DNA of 64,000 bases from Cellvibrionaceae bacterium (GCA_021151825.1 JAGKWQ010000001.1:124001-188000), one strand, 5' to 3'. Counted from the stretch's first letter, positions 46,463 to 56,423 are shown. Translations and numbers: made by a program. Notes: generated from the letters alone by a model not told the origin.

Positions 46463-46680
46463 TTCATAAATATTTATTGCACACTACCTCGCGCAGATTC
46501 GTTCTGTTACGTTAAATCCAGATACATTTAATCCACAGACCAAAGCAATAAAGACAGGGATTTATCAAAAGAATAGTTTTGGTTTTTCGGGAATGCGTAA
46601 CAAAGAATTGGATAGCAAATACCAGCGGGTATTTGACTGATATTTTTATTTCATTTTCAACGCGGGAAAGTGAGAGAGCA

Positions 46681-46714
46681 AACCCGCATTGCGTTATTAG
46701 ATGCAATGCGGGTT
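46681..46714 (-). terminator. terminator hairpin after azurin
   Basis: AACCCGCATTGC (46681-46692) and its exact complement (46703-46714) form a 12-bp stem with a 10-base loop, 12 bases after the azurin stop. A U-tract is lacking, so termination may be partial or the hairpin may stabilise the 3' end of the message. Confidence 0.6.
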
Positions 46715-46726
46715 GCGTAAGAAGAA

Positions 46727-47179
46727 TTACGGTGCGAGGCTGAGTGTACCTTGCATAATGGCAACGTGGCCTGGGAATGAACAGAAGAAGGTGTAAGCTT
46801 CACCCGCTTTCAGTTTGCTTACCGGAAAAGTGACTGATGCAGTTTCACCGCCACCGATAATTTTGGTGAAGGCAATTACACGCTCATCACCTTTTTTAAG
46901 GTATTCGTTTTCGATACCTGCCGAAAGACCATCAGCCGCAACTGGCTTGGCATCAGCCGCTTTGGTCAATACCCAATTGTGACCCATTACATTTTTGGGC
47001 AACTTGCCAGTGTGGGTCAGGTTCAAGGTGAAGGTCTTACAGGTTTTATTCACGGTAATGGACTTTTGATCAAATTGCATAGCGTCGGTGCTGGCAAGTG
47101 CAAAAGTACATTCATCCGCCTGTGCAAACTGGGCACCTGCCAATAAAAGCGCAGACAGTGCAAATGCATATTTTTTCAT
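46727..47179 (-). CDS. azu: azurin, blue copper protein
   Basis: 150 residues with a signal peptide (MKKYAFALSALLLAGAQFAQA). The mature protein begins DECTFALASTDAMQF. The copper ligands are His in GHNWVL, Cys and His in FFCSFPGH and the axial Met in VAIMQG; the Cys pair CTF/CKTF forms the usual disulfide. Azurin carries electrons in the periplasm, to nitrite reductase or cytochrome c peroxidase in other bacteria. AGGAAC lies upstream of the ATG. A palindrome TTAATC-T-GATTAA (47208-47220) lies 30 bases upstream and might be a control site, though it does not match the ANR/FNR box. Confidence 0.96.
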   Translation of the reverse strand: MKKYAFALSALLLAGAQFAQADECTFALASTDAMQFDQKSITVNKTCKTFTLNLTHTGKLPKNVMGHNWVLTKAADAKPVAADGLSAGIENEYLKKGDERVIAFTKIIGGGETASVTFPVSKLKAGEAYTFFCSFPGHVAIMQGTLSLAP

Positions 47180-47629
47180 AATTGTTCCTCGTTATCCTGA
47201 GCGGTAGTTAATCTGATTAATAGAATAAACCATTACTTTACTCAAAAGCAGCCAAACCAATCACGGTTATAAATGCTTAGATTCGTTAATCCTTGTAGAC
47301 GTATCTTTACCATCATCCTGTTTAGGCGATGACAGGCCGCTATAGTTCACCTCCCGATACCTTCCTTATAAAATTTATACGCATTAATCTCCTATACAGA
47401 ACCCAGCGTGCAGCATTCCCTGATCCAGACCTGAGCAACATGAATTCCTGGTCACAACACCGTAAATTATCGGCAAAAAAGCCGGACTTAACAGTTAAAT
47501 GACATTAATACAGCTAGACTGGGAACCTGCACGTGTTTTTACGACTCATTGATGCAATGTCTGATACTGTTCACCGATGAACTCCGGTATCGGCTGTACG
47601 ACTGCCCCAAAACAGATTCGGTTTTATTC
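47180..47629. other. intergenic stretch between azurin and the DUF748 gene
   Basis: About 450 bases with the divergent promoters of both neighbours. Apart from the TTAATC-T-GATTAA palindrome near azurin I see no operator, RNA gene or coding frame. The first part of the DUF748 frame (from a TTG at 47549) lies in here and may or may not be translated. Confidence 0.4.
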
Positions 47630-50599
47630 ATGATGAAAGAAACAGCGATTAAGTATCTCTCCTGGTTATCCTGGCGTAGACCCTGGGTATGGTTACTCGG
47701 ACTTTTCCTGATCTATAACCTGGCATTGGCCGTCGTCGCACCGATGCTGATCAAAAGCCAGCTGGATGAGCTGGTGGTCAAACGGTTAAAACTCAATCTG
47801 GATGTAGATGGAATATCTATCAATCCTTATGCGCTTACCCTGAATATTGATAACTTAAAAATCTCAGGAAAGGATTTAGGGCAACCACTGGGGTTTAACA
47901 ATCTGTTTATCAACGTCCAATTGTGGGATTCACTAGGCGATACCTGGACTATTAAGGAAGCCTACCTGACTGGTGTTTATGGTGAGTTCAAACGCATCAA
48001 CACCAAAACAAACAACTTTACAGCCGCAGTTAACAACTGGATCGCGAGTGAAACGAAAACCACCGCGACGGAAAGCTCCGCTACACCTGCAGCTCTGCCA
48101 CGCTTACAAATAGAAGACATACGTTTACAAATCAGCCGGTTAAAAATAATTGACCAGGTTCCTAAAAGCCGGTTTGAAACCGAATTAGGCCCCATCGAAT
48201 TCCAGATCAATCAATTCAGCACACTACCCAATGCCACCGGTAAACAATCCCTGTTGCTCAAAACCAACACACAGGTTGAATTAAGCTGGCAAGGCAATAT
48301 CAGCCTTTCGCCCTTTGCGAGCCAGGGCGATGTAAAACTGGCTGGCCCCGCCTTAACAACGCTGGCCGATTATTTAAAAGATGATTTTAAAGTGGCAATT
48401 GCCACAACCAACCTGCAAGCAAAATTTCATTACGCACTTAATAAACCGGAAAAGTCTGACCTGAACATAGTGTTGTCCGGTATTGAAGCAAATTTGCAGA
48501 ATCTGAAAGTCAATCAGCACCCTGAAAAAATACCGTTGGCGGCGTTAAAACAAGTTCACTTTAGTGGTGGCGAACTCAAATGGCCGGAAGCTAGTTTTCA
48601 TTTGCAAAAAATCCAGCTAAGCGATGGCGATGTCTGGGCCAAAATATCGCCGCAAGGCCAATTAAATTTCACCCAACTGATTGTAGAAAATAACAAGGAC
48701 AATAGTGAAAGCTCGCCCTGGCAATTTGTTAACAAATTGCTGTCAGTGAAACACGTAAATCTGCATTACATTGATGAGTCCACCACAACTCCTTCGCAAA
48801 TCGAAGTCGAGAACATTGCGTTGGACGTTAATAATTTCAGTACCAAAGCACAGCAGGATGTTGAGGTGAATGGAAGTTTTACGTTGCAAGGGGGACAATT
48901 TGAATCCAGTGCAAAATTACAATTGAATCCTTTAGCAAATGTGGAGGGTGCTTACAAAATCGCAAAATTACCCGCACAAGCGGCGCAGAGCTTTGTAGAT
49001 CCTTATGCACTGATAGAGATTACGGATGGAGAGTTAGCGGCAGAAGGTACCATTACCTCAAAGGATGATGTAATAAAAATTCAGGGAGCAGCCCAAATTG
49101 ATAATTTCCGCGCACAGGAAAAATCATCTGGTCACACTATTCTCACCTGGTCACAATTAAAACTCAGCCGTATTATTGCTGACTTGAAAGAGCAGAAAAT
49201 AAATATTGGTCGTATGCGCTTCGACCAGGCCTTTGCCGATTTTAATATTTTTTCCGACGGCACCCACACATTAACACGAATTATTAAAACACCTGAGCAC
49301 GCAACGCCGGAAGCAGCTGCCGCTGATGCCACCAAGTCATCTGATGGTTTCAGTTATCTGATTGGCCGTATTGATTTTGAAAACGCGAGCGGGAAATTTA
49401 CCGATGCTTCATTACCCCTGCCATTTTCTGCCGATGTAGCAAAAATTAACGGCAGTATTTCCACATTGGACTCCACCAGCCATTCGCCCGCCAGTGTAAA
49501 ACTGGAAGGCCAGGTTAGTGAATACGGTGAGATGGTAATGACCGGTGCAATTTTTCCGTTGGAACCCACACAGAAAACACGTATGAATATCAGCTTTAAC
49601 AATATTGATATTTCCGAGTTTTCACCCTACTCCATTAAATTCGCGGGTCGTGAAATCGCCAAAGGCAAAATGGACCTCGACCTGGAATATGACATCAATG
49701 AAAGTCGGATGCGCGGAAAAAATAATATTGTGCTACACGACTTTGCTTTGGGTAAAAAAGTTGAGCAACCGGGCGCTGTAGATTTGCCGCTCGACCTTGC
49801 TGTAGCATTATTAAAAGATAAAGACGGTGTTATTCGCACTGATCTGCCAGTAGAGGGCAATGTGGATGACCCCAAATTCGATTACAGTAAAACTGTTCGT
49901 TCGGCTATCAGAAAATTAATTACCAACGTAGCGGCGGCGCCCTTCCGCTTTCTGGCCGGACTTGTTGGTGTCGGGCAAAATAAAGATCTTGGCTATATCA
50001 GTTTTTTTGCGGGACGTACTGATTTATCCCCCGCACAAAGCGAGAAAGTAAAACAGCTGGGCGAGGCATTGATCAAACGTCCGGACTTACAAATCACTAT
50101 TCCCGGAGTTTATTCCGCATCCTTTGATACTGCTGCCTTACAGGAAGAAAAATTTGATGCGAAATTGCGCGAGCAGTTATCCAAAGGTTTAGCCGATGCC
50201 AATATAGGATCACGCAAATACGTTTCCACCCTGGAAAAATTTTATGAAGACAGCGGCTTATCTCCCGGTTTGACCGAGTTAAAGAGGAATGCACAAAGTC
50301 AGGCCAGCGACGATGAAAATGAAAACCTTGACCGCTTAACCTACGTGAAAACTATTAAAGAAAAGCTGGTTGCTGCCGAAATGGTGACGCAAGAAGATCT
50401 GATCCAACTTGCCAATAAGCGTGCGCAAATTGTTTACGATAACGTAATCCTGGTGCCAGGTATTAATATCGCCCAAATAAAAATGGCCGCCGCACGTGAA
50501 GGTGGAATCAACAAAGACAATAAGTTGAAACTGGAATTGGGAGCAAACTTGAAGAAAAAGACCAAAACCAAAAAAGCCAAAAAAACATCAGGCTCCTAA
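47630..50599 (+). CDS. DUF748 / AsmA-like large envelope protein
   Basis: About 989 residues. One N-terminal membrane segment (WVWLLGLFLIYNLALAVVAPML) is followed by long beta-rich repeats typical of AsmA-like bridge proteins (LNLDVDGISINPYALTLNIDNLKI near the start). The DUF748 core shows ISFNNIDISEFSPYSIKFAGREIAKGKMDLDLEYDI in its usual place around residue 650. It ends in a Lys-rich tail (KKKTKTKKAKKTSGS). Such proteins span the periplasm and are thought to shuttle lipids or affect outer-membrane assembly. The start is taken at MMKETAIKY; a TTG/ATG 27 residues upstream is possible. It is convergent with the next gene. Confidence 0.88.
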   Translation: MMKETAIKYLSWLSWRRPWVWLLGLFLIYNLALAVVAPMLIKSQLDELVVKRLKLNLDVDGISINPYALTLNIDNLKISGKDLGQPLGFNNLFINVQLWDSLGDTWTIKEAYLTGVYGEFKRINTKTNNFTAAVNNWIASETKTTATESSATPAALPRLQIEDIRLQISRLKIIDQVPKSRFETELGPIEFQINQFSTLPNATGKQSLLLKTNTQVELSWQGNISLSPFASQGDVKLAGPALTTLADYLKDDFKVAIATTNLQAKFHYALNKPEKSDLNIVLSGIEANLQNLKVNQHPEKIPLAALKQVHFSGGELKWPEASFHLQKIQLSDGDVWAKISPQGQLNFTQLIVENNKDNSESSPWQFVNKLLSVKHVNLHYIDESTTTPSQIEVENIALDVNNFSTKAQQDVEVNGSFTLQGGQFESSAKLQLNPLANVEGAYKIAKLPAQAAQSFVDPYALIEITDGELAAEGTITSKDDVIKIQGAAQIDNFRAQEKSSGHTILTWSQLKLSRIIADLKEQKINIGRMRFDQAFADFNIFSDGTHTLTRIIKTPEHATPEAAAADATKSSDGFSYLIGRIDFENASGKFTDASLPLPFSADVAKINGSISTLDSTSHSPASVKLEGQVSEYGEMVMTGAIFPLEPTQKTRMNISFNNIDISEFSPYSIKFAGREIAKGKMDLDLEYDINESRMRGKNNIVLHDFALGKKVEQPGAVDLPLDLAVALLKDKDGVIRTDLPVEGNVDDPKFDYSKTVRSAIRKLITNVAAAPFRFLAGLVGVGQNKDLGYISFFAGRTDLSPAQSEKVKQLGEALIKRPDLQITIPGVYSASFDTAALQEEKFDAKLREQLSKGLADANIGSRKYVSTLEKFYEDSGLSPGLTELKRNAQSQASDDENENLDRLTYVKTIKEKLVAAEMVTQEDLIQLANKRAQIVYDNVILVPGINIAQIKMAAAREGGINKDNKLKLELGANLKKKTKTKKAKKTSGS

Positions 50600-50602
50600 A
50601 CA

Positions 50603-50630
50603 AAAAAGCACCATTTACATGGTGCTTTTT
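50603..50630. terminator. bidirectional terminator between convergent genes
   Basis: AAGCACCAT-TTAC-ATGGTGCTT, a 9-bp stem with 4-nt loop, has an A-tract to its left and a T-tract to its right, so it works for the DUF748 gene and the convergent hypothetical gene. Confidence 0.9.
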
Positions 50631-50646
50631 ACTATCAGCTAATCAG

Positions 50647-51669
50647 TTATTTTTTCACAACCGTCGGCTTGATTGGCAGATAGAATTGTTGCGCCACCAG
50701 GCGCACACCTACACCAGCGAAACCCCGATATTTTTGATTTTTGCCAGTTGCATAAAGAGGCGAGCCGTTGGCAAGTAGCTGCTGCGCCCAGTTAATATCA
50801 TCAGGCGATGCACCGGACATTTCCAGGTTTATATCCGACAATTTGGTAATGCGGTTCTCAGTATTTAACAACTGCTCGTCGTAACTAAAACAAGGCGTGG
50901 TTATACACAAAATCCCATTATTAGTGACGCCGTAAAAATTACCGGTTGCCGTATTTTGCGTAGCGGAACGATACGCATCTTTTGCACGAAAGAACCCCAA
51001 AACACCAGCGGTAGTATCGGCTTTTGGCACTATTGCACCAATCAACAACAGCGGGGTTTTATTAGCAAATGAATGTGCGCCAGTGTTAATCGGACCATCG
51101 CCATAAATGACCGATGCAACATAACACTCCTCTTTCAAACTACCGTCCGCACATTGGGTTAATTTTTTATTCACCAGTTTTACAAAATAACCACCGCATA
51201 ACGGTGCTGCGCACTTGCGATAATCCGGACGTGCAGTGAACACTTCCGAACGTGTGGTTCTGGCAACAAATTGGTATTCCACCAGCGGCCCATCAAAGGC
51301 CCGTGAATCCACTACTCCTTTGGCTTTTATAGCATCACCGTCAAAGGTAAAGGCAATATCACGCACTACACCGTAACTGTCGTCGTAGGGATCTTCCGGT
51401 AATTGGAAATAAACATCCGGCGTTGTTACAAGAGTGGAAGAAGGAAACAGGATATGATCGCCAGTAGCAGAAATTTGTGCGACAAAGCTGCCTGTTACCG
51501 TTGCAGCGGTCGGTAAGCAAGGGTTAATCCTGCACCAGGCAGGTGTGACCACTACCGAACCTTCAACAATAGCAAACGTGTAACTGTTCGCCGTTTGCGC
51601 AAGGCCCTGGTTAGTAAAAATTGCCATTAACACAATCAATTTAAATACAAGATATTTAACCATTTTCAT
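50647..51669 (-). CDS. secreted Cys-containing protein of unknown function
   Basis: 340 residues from the ATG at 51669, where AGGAG is correctly spaced and a clean signal peptide results (YLVFKLIVLMAIFTNQGLAQ). A longer frame upstream has no such features. The mature protein has repeated paired cysteines (WCRINPCLP, KCAAPLCGGYFVKLVN, TQCADG, EECYVASV, LCITTPCFSYDE), suggesting several disulfides in an exported protein. The block CAAPLCGGYFVK-N-T-CADG-CYVA resembles a family I remember from myxobacteria (possibly DUF6748); that recall is unverified. No enzymatic motif is seen. It is convergent with DUF748 and shares the terminator. Confidence 0.75.
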   Translation of the reverse strand: MKMVKYLVFKLIVLMAIFTNQGLAQTANSYTFAIVEGSVVVTPAWCRINPCLPTAATVTGSFVAQISATGDHILFPSSTLVTTPDVYFQLPEDPYDDSYGVVRDIAFTFDGDAIKAKGVVDSRAFDGPLVEYQFVARTTRSEVFTARPDYRKCAAPLCGGYFVKLVNKKLTQCADGSLKEECYVASVIYGDGPINTGAHSFANKTPLLLIGAIVPKADTTAGVLGFFRAKDAYRSATQNTATGNFYGVTNNGILCITTPCFSYDEQLLNTENRITKLSDINLEMSGASPDDINWAQQLLANGSPLYATGKNQKYRGFAGVGVRLVAQQFYLPIKPTVVKK

Positions 51670-51970
51670 ATTACAACTCCTGGTAATTAAGTTAGTTGGG
51701 ATTATTGTTATACATCCCTGATAACAAATTGAAATGGCTGCAGCGTAACGATAAAAATTGAATGCAAAAATTACTGCCAAATAAAAATGGCACCAATATT
51801 ATTATTTTTACAAAACTGCATGCCACGAAAAAGTGTACCACTCGTTATTTGTAAATTTTGTTAAAGAATGTTCTCATTTTATTATTGGCAATACTTAAAA
51901 ATTAGTATTGAAAAACTCATACTTACATGATGATTGTTGCAGCGCCATTAAATTTATAAGGAAAAAAACA

Positions 51971-52456
51971 ATGTCAATCCGACCTTGTGCCACTCACAAC
52001 ACCCCTGCTATCTGTGACATCTATAATCACTATATTGCTAATACAACAATTACCTTTGAGGAAACACCGGTGAGTGTTGTTGACATGCAAAAACGAATAG
52101 CCACGACTACCCGATCATTTCCCTGGCTAGTGTATGAAGAGAATGAAAAAGTGCTTGGTTATGCCTATGCCAGCACATGGAAAGACCGCAGTGCTTACAA
52201 ATATACCGCCGAAATCACGGTATATTTGCATCCCGAACACTGCGGCAAGGGAATTGGTGGTGCATTATATAAAGTACTAATTGAACAATTAGCGAAAAAT
52301 GGCATCCATGTATTGTTAGCTTGCATTACGATTCCAAACCTCGCCAGTGAAAAAATTCACAAGCAATTCGGCTTTCGACAGGTAGCGCACTTTCGCGAGG
52401 TAGGTTTTAAATTTGGCCGCTGGGTGGATGTAGGCTATTGGCAGAAAACCCTTTAG
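51971..52456 (+). CDS. GNAT acetyltransferase, phosphinothricin/amino-acid type
   Basis: 161 residues from ATG 51971. The order of motifs is that of Pat/MddA enzymes: IRPCATHNTPAICDIYNHYI, TTITFEETPVS, YAYASTWKDRSAY, the acetyl-CoA loop HCGKGIGGALYK and the C-terminal GFKFGRWVDVGYWQKTL. Such enzymes acetylate phosphinothricin or methionine sulfone and sulfoximine; the natural substrate in most bacteria is uncertain. The start was chosen over one 21 codons upstream because the shorter product has the exact family N-terminus and AAGGAAA lies upstream. Confidence 0.92.
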   Translation: MSIRPCATHNTPAICDIYNHYIANTTITFEETPVSVVDMQKRIATTTRSFPWLVYEENEKVLGYAYASTWKDRSAYKYTAEITVYLHPEHCGKGIGGALYKVLIEQLAKNGIHVLLACITIPNLASEKIHKQFGFRQVAHFREVGFKFGRWVDVGYWQKTL

Positions 52457-52498
52457 CCAGATTTTTTAATTTTTACTATGCGATTAGAGAGTTCAACT

Positions 52499-53065
52499 AT
52501 GAACACAAAAATTATCAGCGTTTTAGCAACACTTGCCTTTCTCAATACAGCCTGTTCCAAAGAGGAAAATACCCCCCCCTCTTACACCAACACTAGTACC
52601 GCCACCAGTGTAATATCAACAAGCTCAGCGACTACAGCTGCTGAAGTCATCGAAAGTACCATGGCTGAGCAAGAAGACAACATTGCCGCAACACAGGAAA
52701 GTACATCAACCGCTACAAGCGAGTTCCTGAATACATATTGGAAGCTCATTGCACTGAAAGATGCCGAGATTATTGTTGGTGAAAAAGAGCGTGAACCGCA
52801 TATTATTTTTAATGCGGATAATCGTATTAGTGGGTCAGATGGCTGTAACAGCATCATGGGGAATTACAAACTGGAAGGAGAAAAACTTACACTCAGCCAG
52901 GTTGCCTCCACGATGATGGCTTGTGCAGAAGGCGGTGAACACGCCCACGATTTCAAGAAATCATTAGAAGAAATCACCACCTTTAAAGTGCATGCTGACC
53001 AACTGGAGTTACGCAATGAAAAAGGTTTGGTATTAGCACGCTTTAAAGCGGTAGCCCTGCCTTAA
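52499..53065 (+). CDS. META-domain (HslJ-like) lipoprotein
   Basis: 188 residues. The signal peptide ends in a lipobox (LNTAC, Cys about residue 19), followed by a Thr/Ser-rich low-complexity spacer of about 60 residues. The META domain (from about 80) shows NTYWKLIALKD, HIIFNADNRISGSDGCNSIMGNY and TMMACAEG. E. coli HslJ carries the same domain and is linked to novobiocin resistance and heat shock. Translation starts 42 bases after the GNAT gene, so the two may be co-transcribed. A terminator follows. Confidence 0.9.
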   Translation: MNTKIISVLATLAFLNTACSKEENTPPSYTNTSTATSVISTSSATTAAEVIESTMAEQEDNIAATQESTSTATSEFLNTYWKLIALKDAEIIVGEKEREPHIIFNADNRISGSDGCNSIMGNYKLEGEKLTLSQVASTMMACAEGGEHAHDFKKSLEEITTFKVHADQLELRNEKGLVLARFKAVALP

Positions 53066-53091
53066 GGTAATTCTAAAAGACTATCGATTTC

Positions 53092-53136
53092 AAATAAAAG
53101 CCCCGCCAGGTTGAATAGCCTGCGGGGCTTTTATTT
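53092..53136. terminator. bidirectional terminator between META lipoprotein and AraC genes
   Basis: AAATAAAAGCCCCGC on the left and GCGGGGCTTTTATTT on the right form a long stem with a one-base bulge around a loop containing TTGAATA. A- and T-tracts flank it, so it serves both convergent genes. Confidence 0.9.
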
Positions 53137-53167
53137 GGATCGATAGCATTGAAATTGCCAATCCCGT

Positions 53168-54304
53168 TTAATTAATGTTATTGCCCCCCTGCCGAAACTC
53201 CGTAGGAGTAATACCTACCATACGCTTGAAAAACCGGTGGAATGCTGAAGGGCTGTTAAATCCGGATTTATAAATAATCTCCAGAATAGTTTCATCTTTA
53301 AATTCCGGAGCAAGCAGCAAACGTTTTGCCTCTTCCACACGATAACGATTAATAAACTCAAAAAAATTACTCTGGTAATGCATCTTTAAAATCGCAGAGA
53401 CATCGCGCGGCTTTAACCCTATTTGCTCTGAAAACCGCTCCAGGTTGATATTGCTTTCCAGATACAACTTATTTTCATGGATCGCCTTTTCAATCACCGT
53501 TACCTTGTGATCCATTTTGCTGGGCTGTACAGGTTTAGCTGCCGGAATTGCCTGCACATTCAGCAACTGGCGAGTATTGATCAAGCCAAAAACAAATAAG
53601 CCATTAACCAGAATAACAGTGAGATAATTATCAATAATACCGAGACTATCACTCACAGAAGCACTGACCAATCCTTCCAGCAAATAAGCCAGCAGCGACC
53701 ACAACCAGTGGATGCAAAAACCAGCCAATACCGCATCAGCCAGCTTCAGCTCAGACATGGAAATATCAGAATAAAGTTCGCGCAAGTTTTCACGCAATTT
53801 ATATTCTGCAATCACACAGGCGATGATGTAACCCAGTGGCGATAGTTTCACTAATGCCCAAAGAAATGACACTACGGCATTTTCTGCACCGGTTAATTCA
53901 GTCGTCGGCTGCCACTCCAGGCTATCAATACCAAATACGACCAACAACACGGCAGCAACGACAGCGGGTAATAAGTGAATGAGGTTGCGCCAACGCAGCA
54001 ATTTAATTTCCTGCGAGAGCGAACGCAAATAAAAATAAAGTACCGGCCCCTGCAACAATAAACAGGCGGCAAGAATACTGACAATAAAAGGAGCCTGGTT
54101 AATCGCCGCTGTTTTTAAATCGCCATTCCAGACAATTAAGGTAGTGGTAAGCACCAGCGCGATAAGCACAAAAAATCCGGACAAAATCCTGCGCGGTTGA
54201 ATATGTTTTGCCGGTAATAAATTTAACAAGACCGCCAGTACACCGCACTCCACTGCGGTGAGCACTAACACCAGGTCATGGATGTTTAGAAAGTTGGTTT
54301 TCAT
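53168..54304 (-). CDS. membrane-bound AraC-family transcriptional regulator
   Basis: 378 residues. The first 240 contain seven or so hydrophobic segments; the C-terminal 100 residues are an AraC DNA-binding domain with two helix-turn-helix units: NINLERFSEQIGLKPRDVSAILK and ETILEIIYKSGFNSPSAFHRFFKR, ending in GITPTEFRQ. Proteins of this layout sense membrane or periplasmic signals and bind DNA at the membrane. Its target cannot be read from the sequence; the nearest divergent gene is the sigma-54 activator, with the small DUF3012 lipoprotein gene in between. Confidence 0.92.
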   Translation of the reverse strand: MKTNFLNIHDLVLVLTAVECGVLAVLLNLLPAKHIQPRRILSGFFVLIALVLTTTLIVWNGDLKTAAINQAPFIVSILAACLLLQGPVLYFYLRSLSQEIKLLRWRNLIHLLPAVVAAVLLVVFGIDSLEWQPTTELTGAENAVVSFLWALVKLSPLGYIIACVIAEYKLRENLRELYSDISMSELKLADAVLAGFCIHWLWSLLAYLLEGLVSASVSDSLGIIDNYLTVILVNGLFVFGLINTRQLLNVQAIPAAKPVQPSKMDHKVTVIEKAIHENKLYLESNINLERFSEQIGLKPRDVSAILKMHYQSNFFEFINRYRVEEAKRLLLAPEFKDETILEIIYKSGFNSPSAFHRFFKRMVGITPTEFRQGGNNIN

Positions 54305-54422
54305 TAGACCTTTCTCTGTAGCAATGCTACTTCATAATAGCAACGCCATCTGGTACCGCCATAGAAAATGGTGGATAGCAAAGATAGCGTATGGAGTTTT
54401 TTCGCTTGGTTGAGTTTCGTTT

Positions 54423-54602
54423 TTATTTAAACACGCAGTGCTTGGCGTAATCTTTCGCTTCATTAAGAGTAAGATCACCTTTGGGTTTTTCTTCTACCGA
54501 TTTACACCATTCAGGGCTGCCAACCTCCGGCGCACATGCGGAAAGTATTAAAGCACTGGCCACGACCAGCAGCGAAGTAAGGATTCGTAAATTGGCAAAC
54601 AT
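54423..54602 (-). CDS. small DUF3012 lipoprotein
   Basis: 59 residues. A signal peptide (MFANLRILTSLLVVASALI) ends in the lipobox LSAC. The mature part, APEVGSPEWCKSVEEKP followed by GDLTLNEAKDYAKHCVFK, matches my memory of the DUF3012 family, with two conserved Cys after the lipid Cys. Members are found next to one another in marine gammaproteobacteria; function is unknown. It is transcribed toward the AraC gene, 118 bases away. Confidence 0.82.
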   Translation of the reverse strand: MFANLRILTSLLVVASALILSACAPEVGSPEWCKSVEEKPKGDLTLNEAKDYAKHCVFK

Positions 54603-54848
54603 ATCGGGTTCCCGGTTATAGCTATTATGTAATACAAATGGTCAGGCATCTGCATGCTAGTGATCAAGCGAGGATCTGCGACAAGGATAGCAGAGGGAAT
54701 CATCAATAAAAAACGCCAGCGGGAGTGCACGGCAGTTTTTTCAGAATGACCTGCCTGCCAGTCATTCACCTGCATTTCAACACTACTCTCGCCGGAAGGC
54801 GACCTCGGGTAAACTGTTAGCATTTGATTTTCACCCCAAGGAAGTGCC

Positions 54849-56384
54849 ATGACTGATGATGACCTCACCCTTACCTCCCCAATCACGCGCGTCCTGCAGG
54901 AGGATAATCCATTACCCTGCCTCACCATTATCTGGCACCCGGACTGGGAGCGTATTGGCGATCAGGCCATCATTGCCGGCCAAAACCTTCACCTCAGCCG
55001 CTATCAACCAACATTTTGCAAAGCTGAGCAAAACGGGTTGCCGTTAGGGCATGCGGGCATATCCCGAAGCCCGGTAGAACTTTTTGTCAGTACCGAAGGC
55101 GGCGTTACTATCAATGTACCGACCAGCCGTATGTCAGTAGAACTGGATGGCCGGGAAATCCACGGCAGTCACCAGCTATCGCCCGAGCAAATCAGCACCG
55201 GTACCATTATCGGCCTCGGCCGTGCGGTTTTACTGTGTTTGCATTGGCTAACCGCACTCCCTCAAAGCAATGCAATCGATGGCTTAATCGGGGTAAGTAG
55301 CAGCATCCAAAAAATCCGCGACTTGATTCGCCAGGTAGCACCAACCGATAGCGCAATATTGTTACTGGGTGAAACCGGAACGGGAAAGGAAGTTGTGGCT
55401 CAGGCAATTCATTCATTGAGTCTGCATAAACAAAAACCACTAGTCAGTGTGAATATGGCGGCACTCAATGAAGACCTGGCAGCAGCCGATTTATTCGGTG
55501 CGGCCAAAGGTGCTTATACCGGCGCGCAAACCGCACGCAATGGTTTTTTCCAGGAAGCTGAAGGCACTACATTATTTCTGGATGAAGTTGGCAATACTCC
55601 TGCCAATGTTCAGCCCATGTTATTGCGTGTGCTTGAAACCGGCGACTATCGCCCTTTAGGATCCACCAAAGATCTCACCACCAGTGCGCGTATCATCGCC
55701 GCAACCGATCAGGATTTATATGGCGGTGGATTTAATCCCGCGCTGTTACGCCGATTGGAAAGCTTCGTAATTAATTTGCCACCGCTACGCAATCGCCGTG
55801 AAGATCTCGGCGTATTAATTATTCATTTAATGCAATCGCCATCATTGGAAAACATCGCCGATAAAAATTTGTCGTTTACGTTGCTCACGCAATTGGCGAC
55901 TTATGATTGGCCAGGTAATGTCCGGCAGCTGCGTCATTTTTTGAAACGCGTTTTACTCGGCATGGCCAATCATACCCCCATCACCTTTGCCTCACTCGTC
56001 GATACGCCACCGCAACGTATTACTTACAGTGCAGAACCAACTCACTCATACACACCAACAACTGCATCACCTACAGAAAAACAAACGCGCAAAAAATTGA
56101 CTGAATTAAGCGAGGATGATGTATTAATAGCGTTGGACCAAAACGAATGGAATATACAAAGTGCAGCACAAGCTTTGGGGATATCGCGGCCATCAATGTA
56201 TAAATTGATAGAGGCTAATTCGAAGGTTCGCCGTGTAGAAATAATTCCTTACGATGAAATTCAGCAAGCATGGAAAACCACCAATAATGATATTGAAGCC
56301 TGCGCTTCATTATTAAAAACACCTGCGGAAGCATTGCGGCGGCATTTACGTGGACTAGCGTTAGGAAACGAAAATATAGTTTAA
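54849..56384 (+). CDS. sigma-54-dependent activator with FHA-like N-terminal domain and two C-terminal HTH regions
   Basis: 511 residues. The N-terminus (about 20-135) resembles an FHA fold (ISRSPVELFV, TSRMSVELDGREIHG), but the usual SRxH phosphothreonine contact reads SRSP. The AAA+ core has Walker A GETGTGKE (174-181), the sigma-54 contact loop GAYTGA (Phe to Tyr, 221-226), Walker B LFLDEVG and LLRRLESF. A Fis-type helix-turn-helix (NEWNIQSAAQALGISRPSMYKLIE) is followed by a second HTH-like stretch (NNDIEACASLLKTPAEALRRHL). It should activate RpoN promoters in answer to a signal relayed by phosphorylation; the kinase encoded 1.3 kb away is the natural candidate. No response-regulator receiver is present. 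Confidence 0.9.
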   Translation: MTDDDLTLTSPITRVLQEDNPLPCLTIIWHPDWERIGDQAIIAGQNLHLSRYQPTFCKAEQNGLPLGHAGISRSPVELFVSTEGGVTINVPTSRMSVELDGREIHGSHQLSPEQISTGTIIGLGRAVLLCLHWLTALPQSNAIDGLIGVSSSIQKIRDLIRQVAPTDSAILLLGETGTGKEVVAQAIHSLSLHKQKPLVSVNMAALNEDLAAADLFGAAKGAYTGAQTARNGFFQEAEGTTLFLDEVGNTPANVQPMLLRVLETGDYRPLGSTKDLTTSARIIAATDQDLYGGGFNPALLRRLESFVINLPPLRNRREDLGVLIIHLMQSPSLENIADKNLSFTLLTQLATYDWPGNVRQLRHFLKRVLLGMANHTPITFASLVDTPPQRITYSAEPTHSYTPTTASPTEKQTRKKLTELSEDDVLIALDQNEWNIQSAAQALGISRPSMYKLIEANSKVRRVEIIPYDEIQQAWKTTNNDIEACASLLKTPAEALRRHLRGLALGNENIV

Positions 56385-56423
56385 ATTGCTTTTCAATCTC
56401 CATCGTCACAATTGTTTCATCCA

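Noticed and set aside
47208..47220. FNR/ANR box in front of azurin
   Set aside because: TTAATC-T-GATTAA is a palindrome, but the spacing and bases differ from TTGAT-N4-ATCAA.
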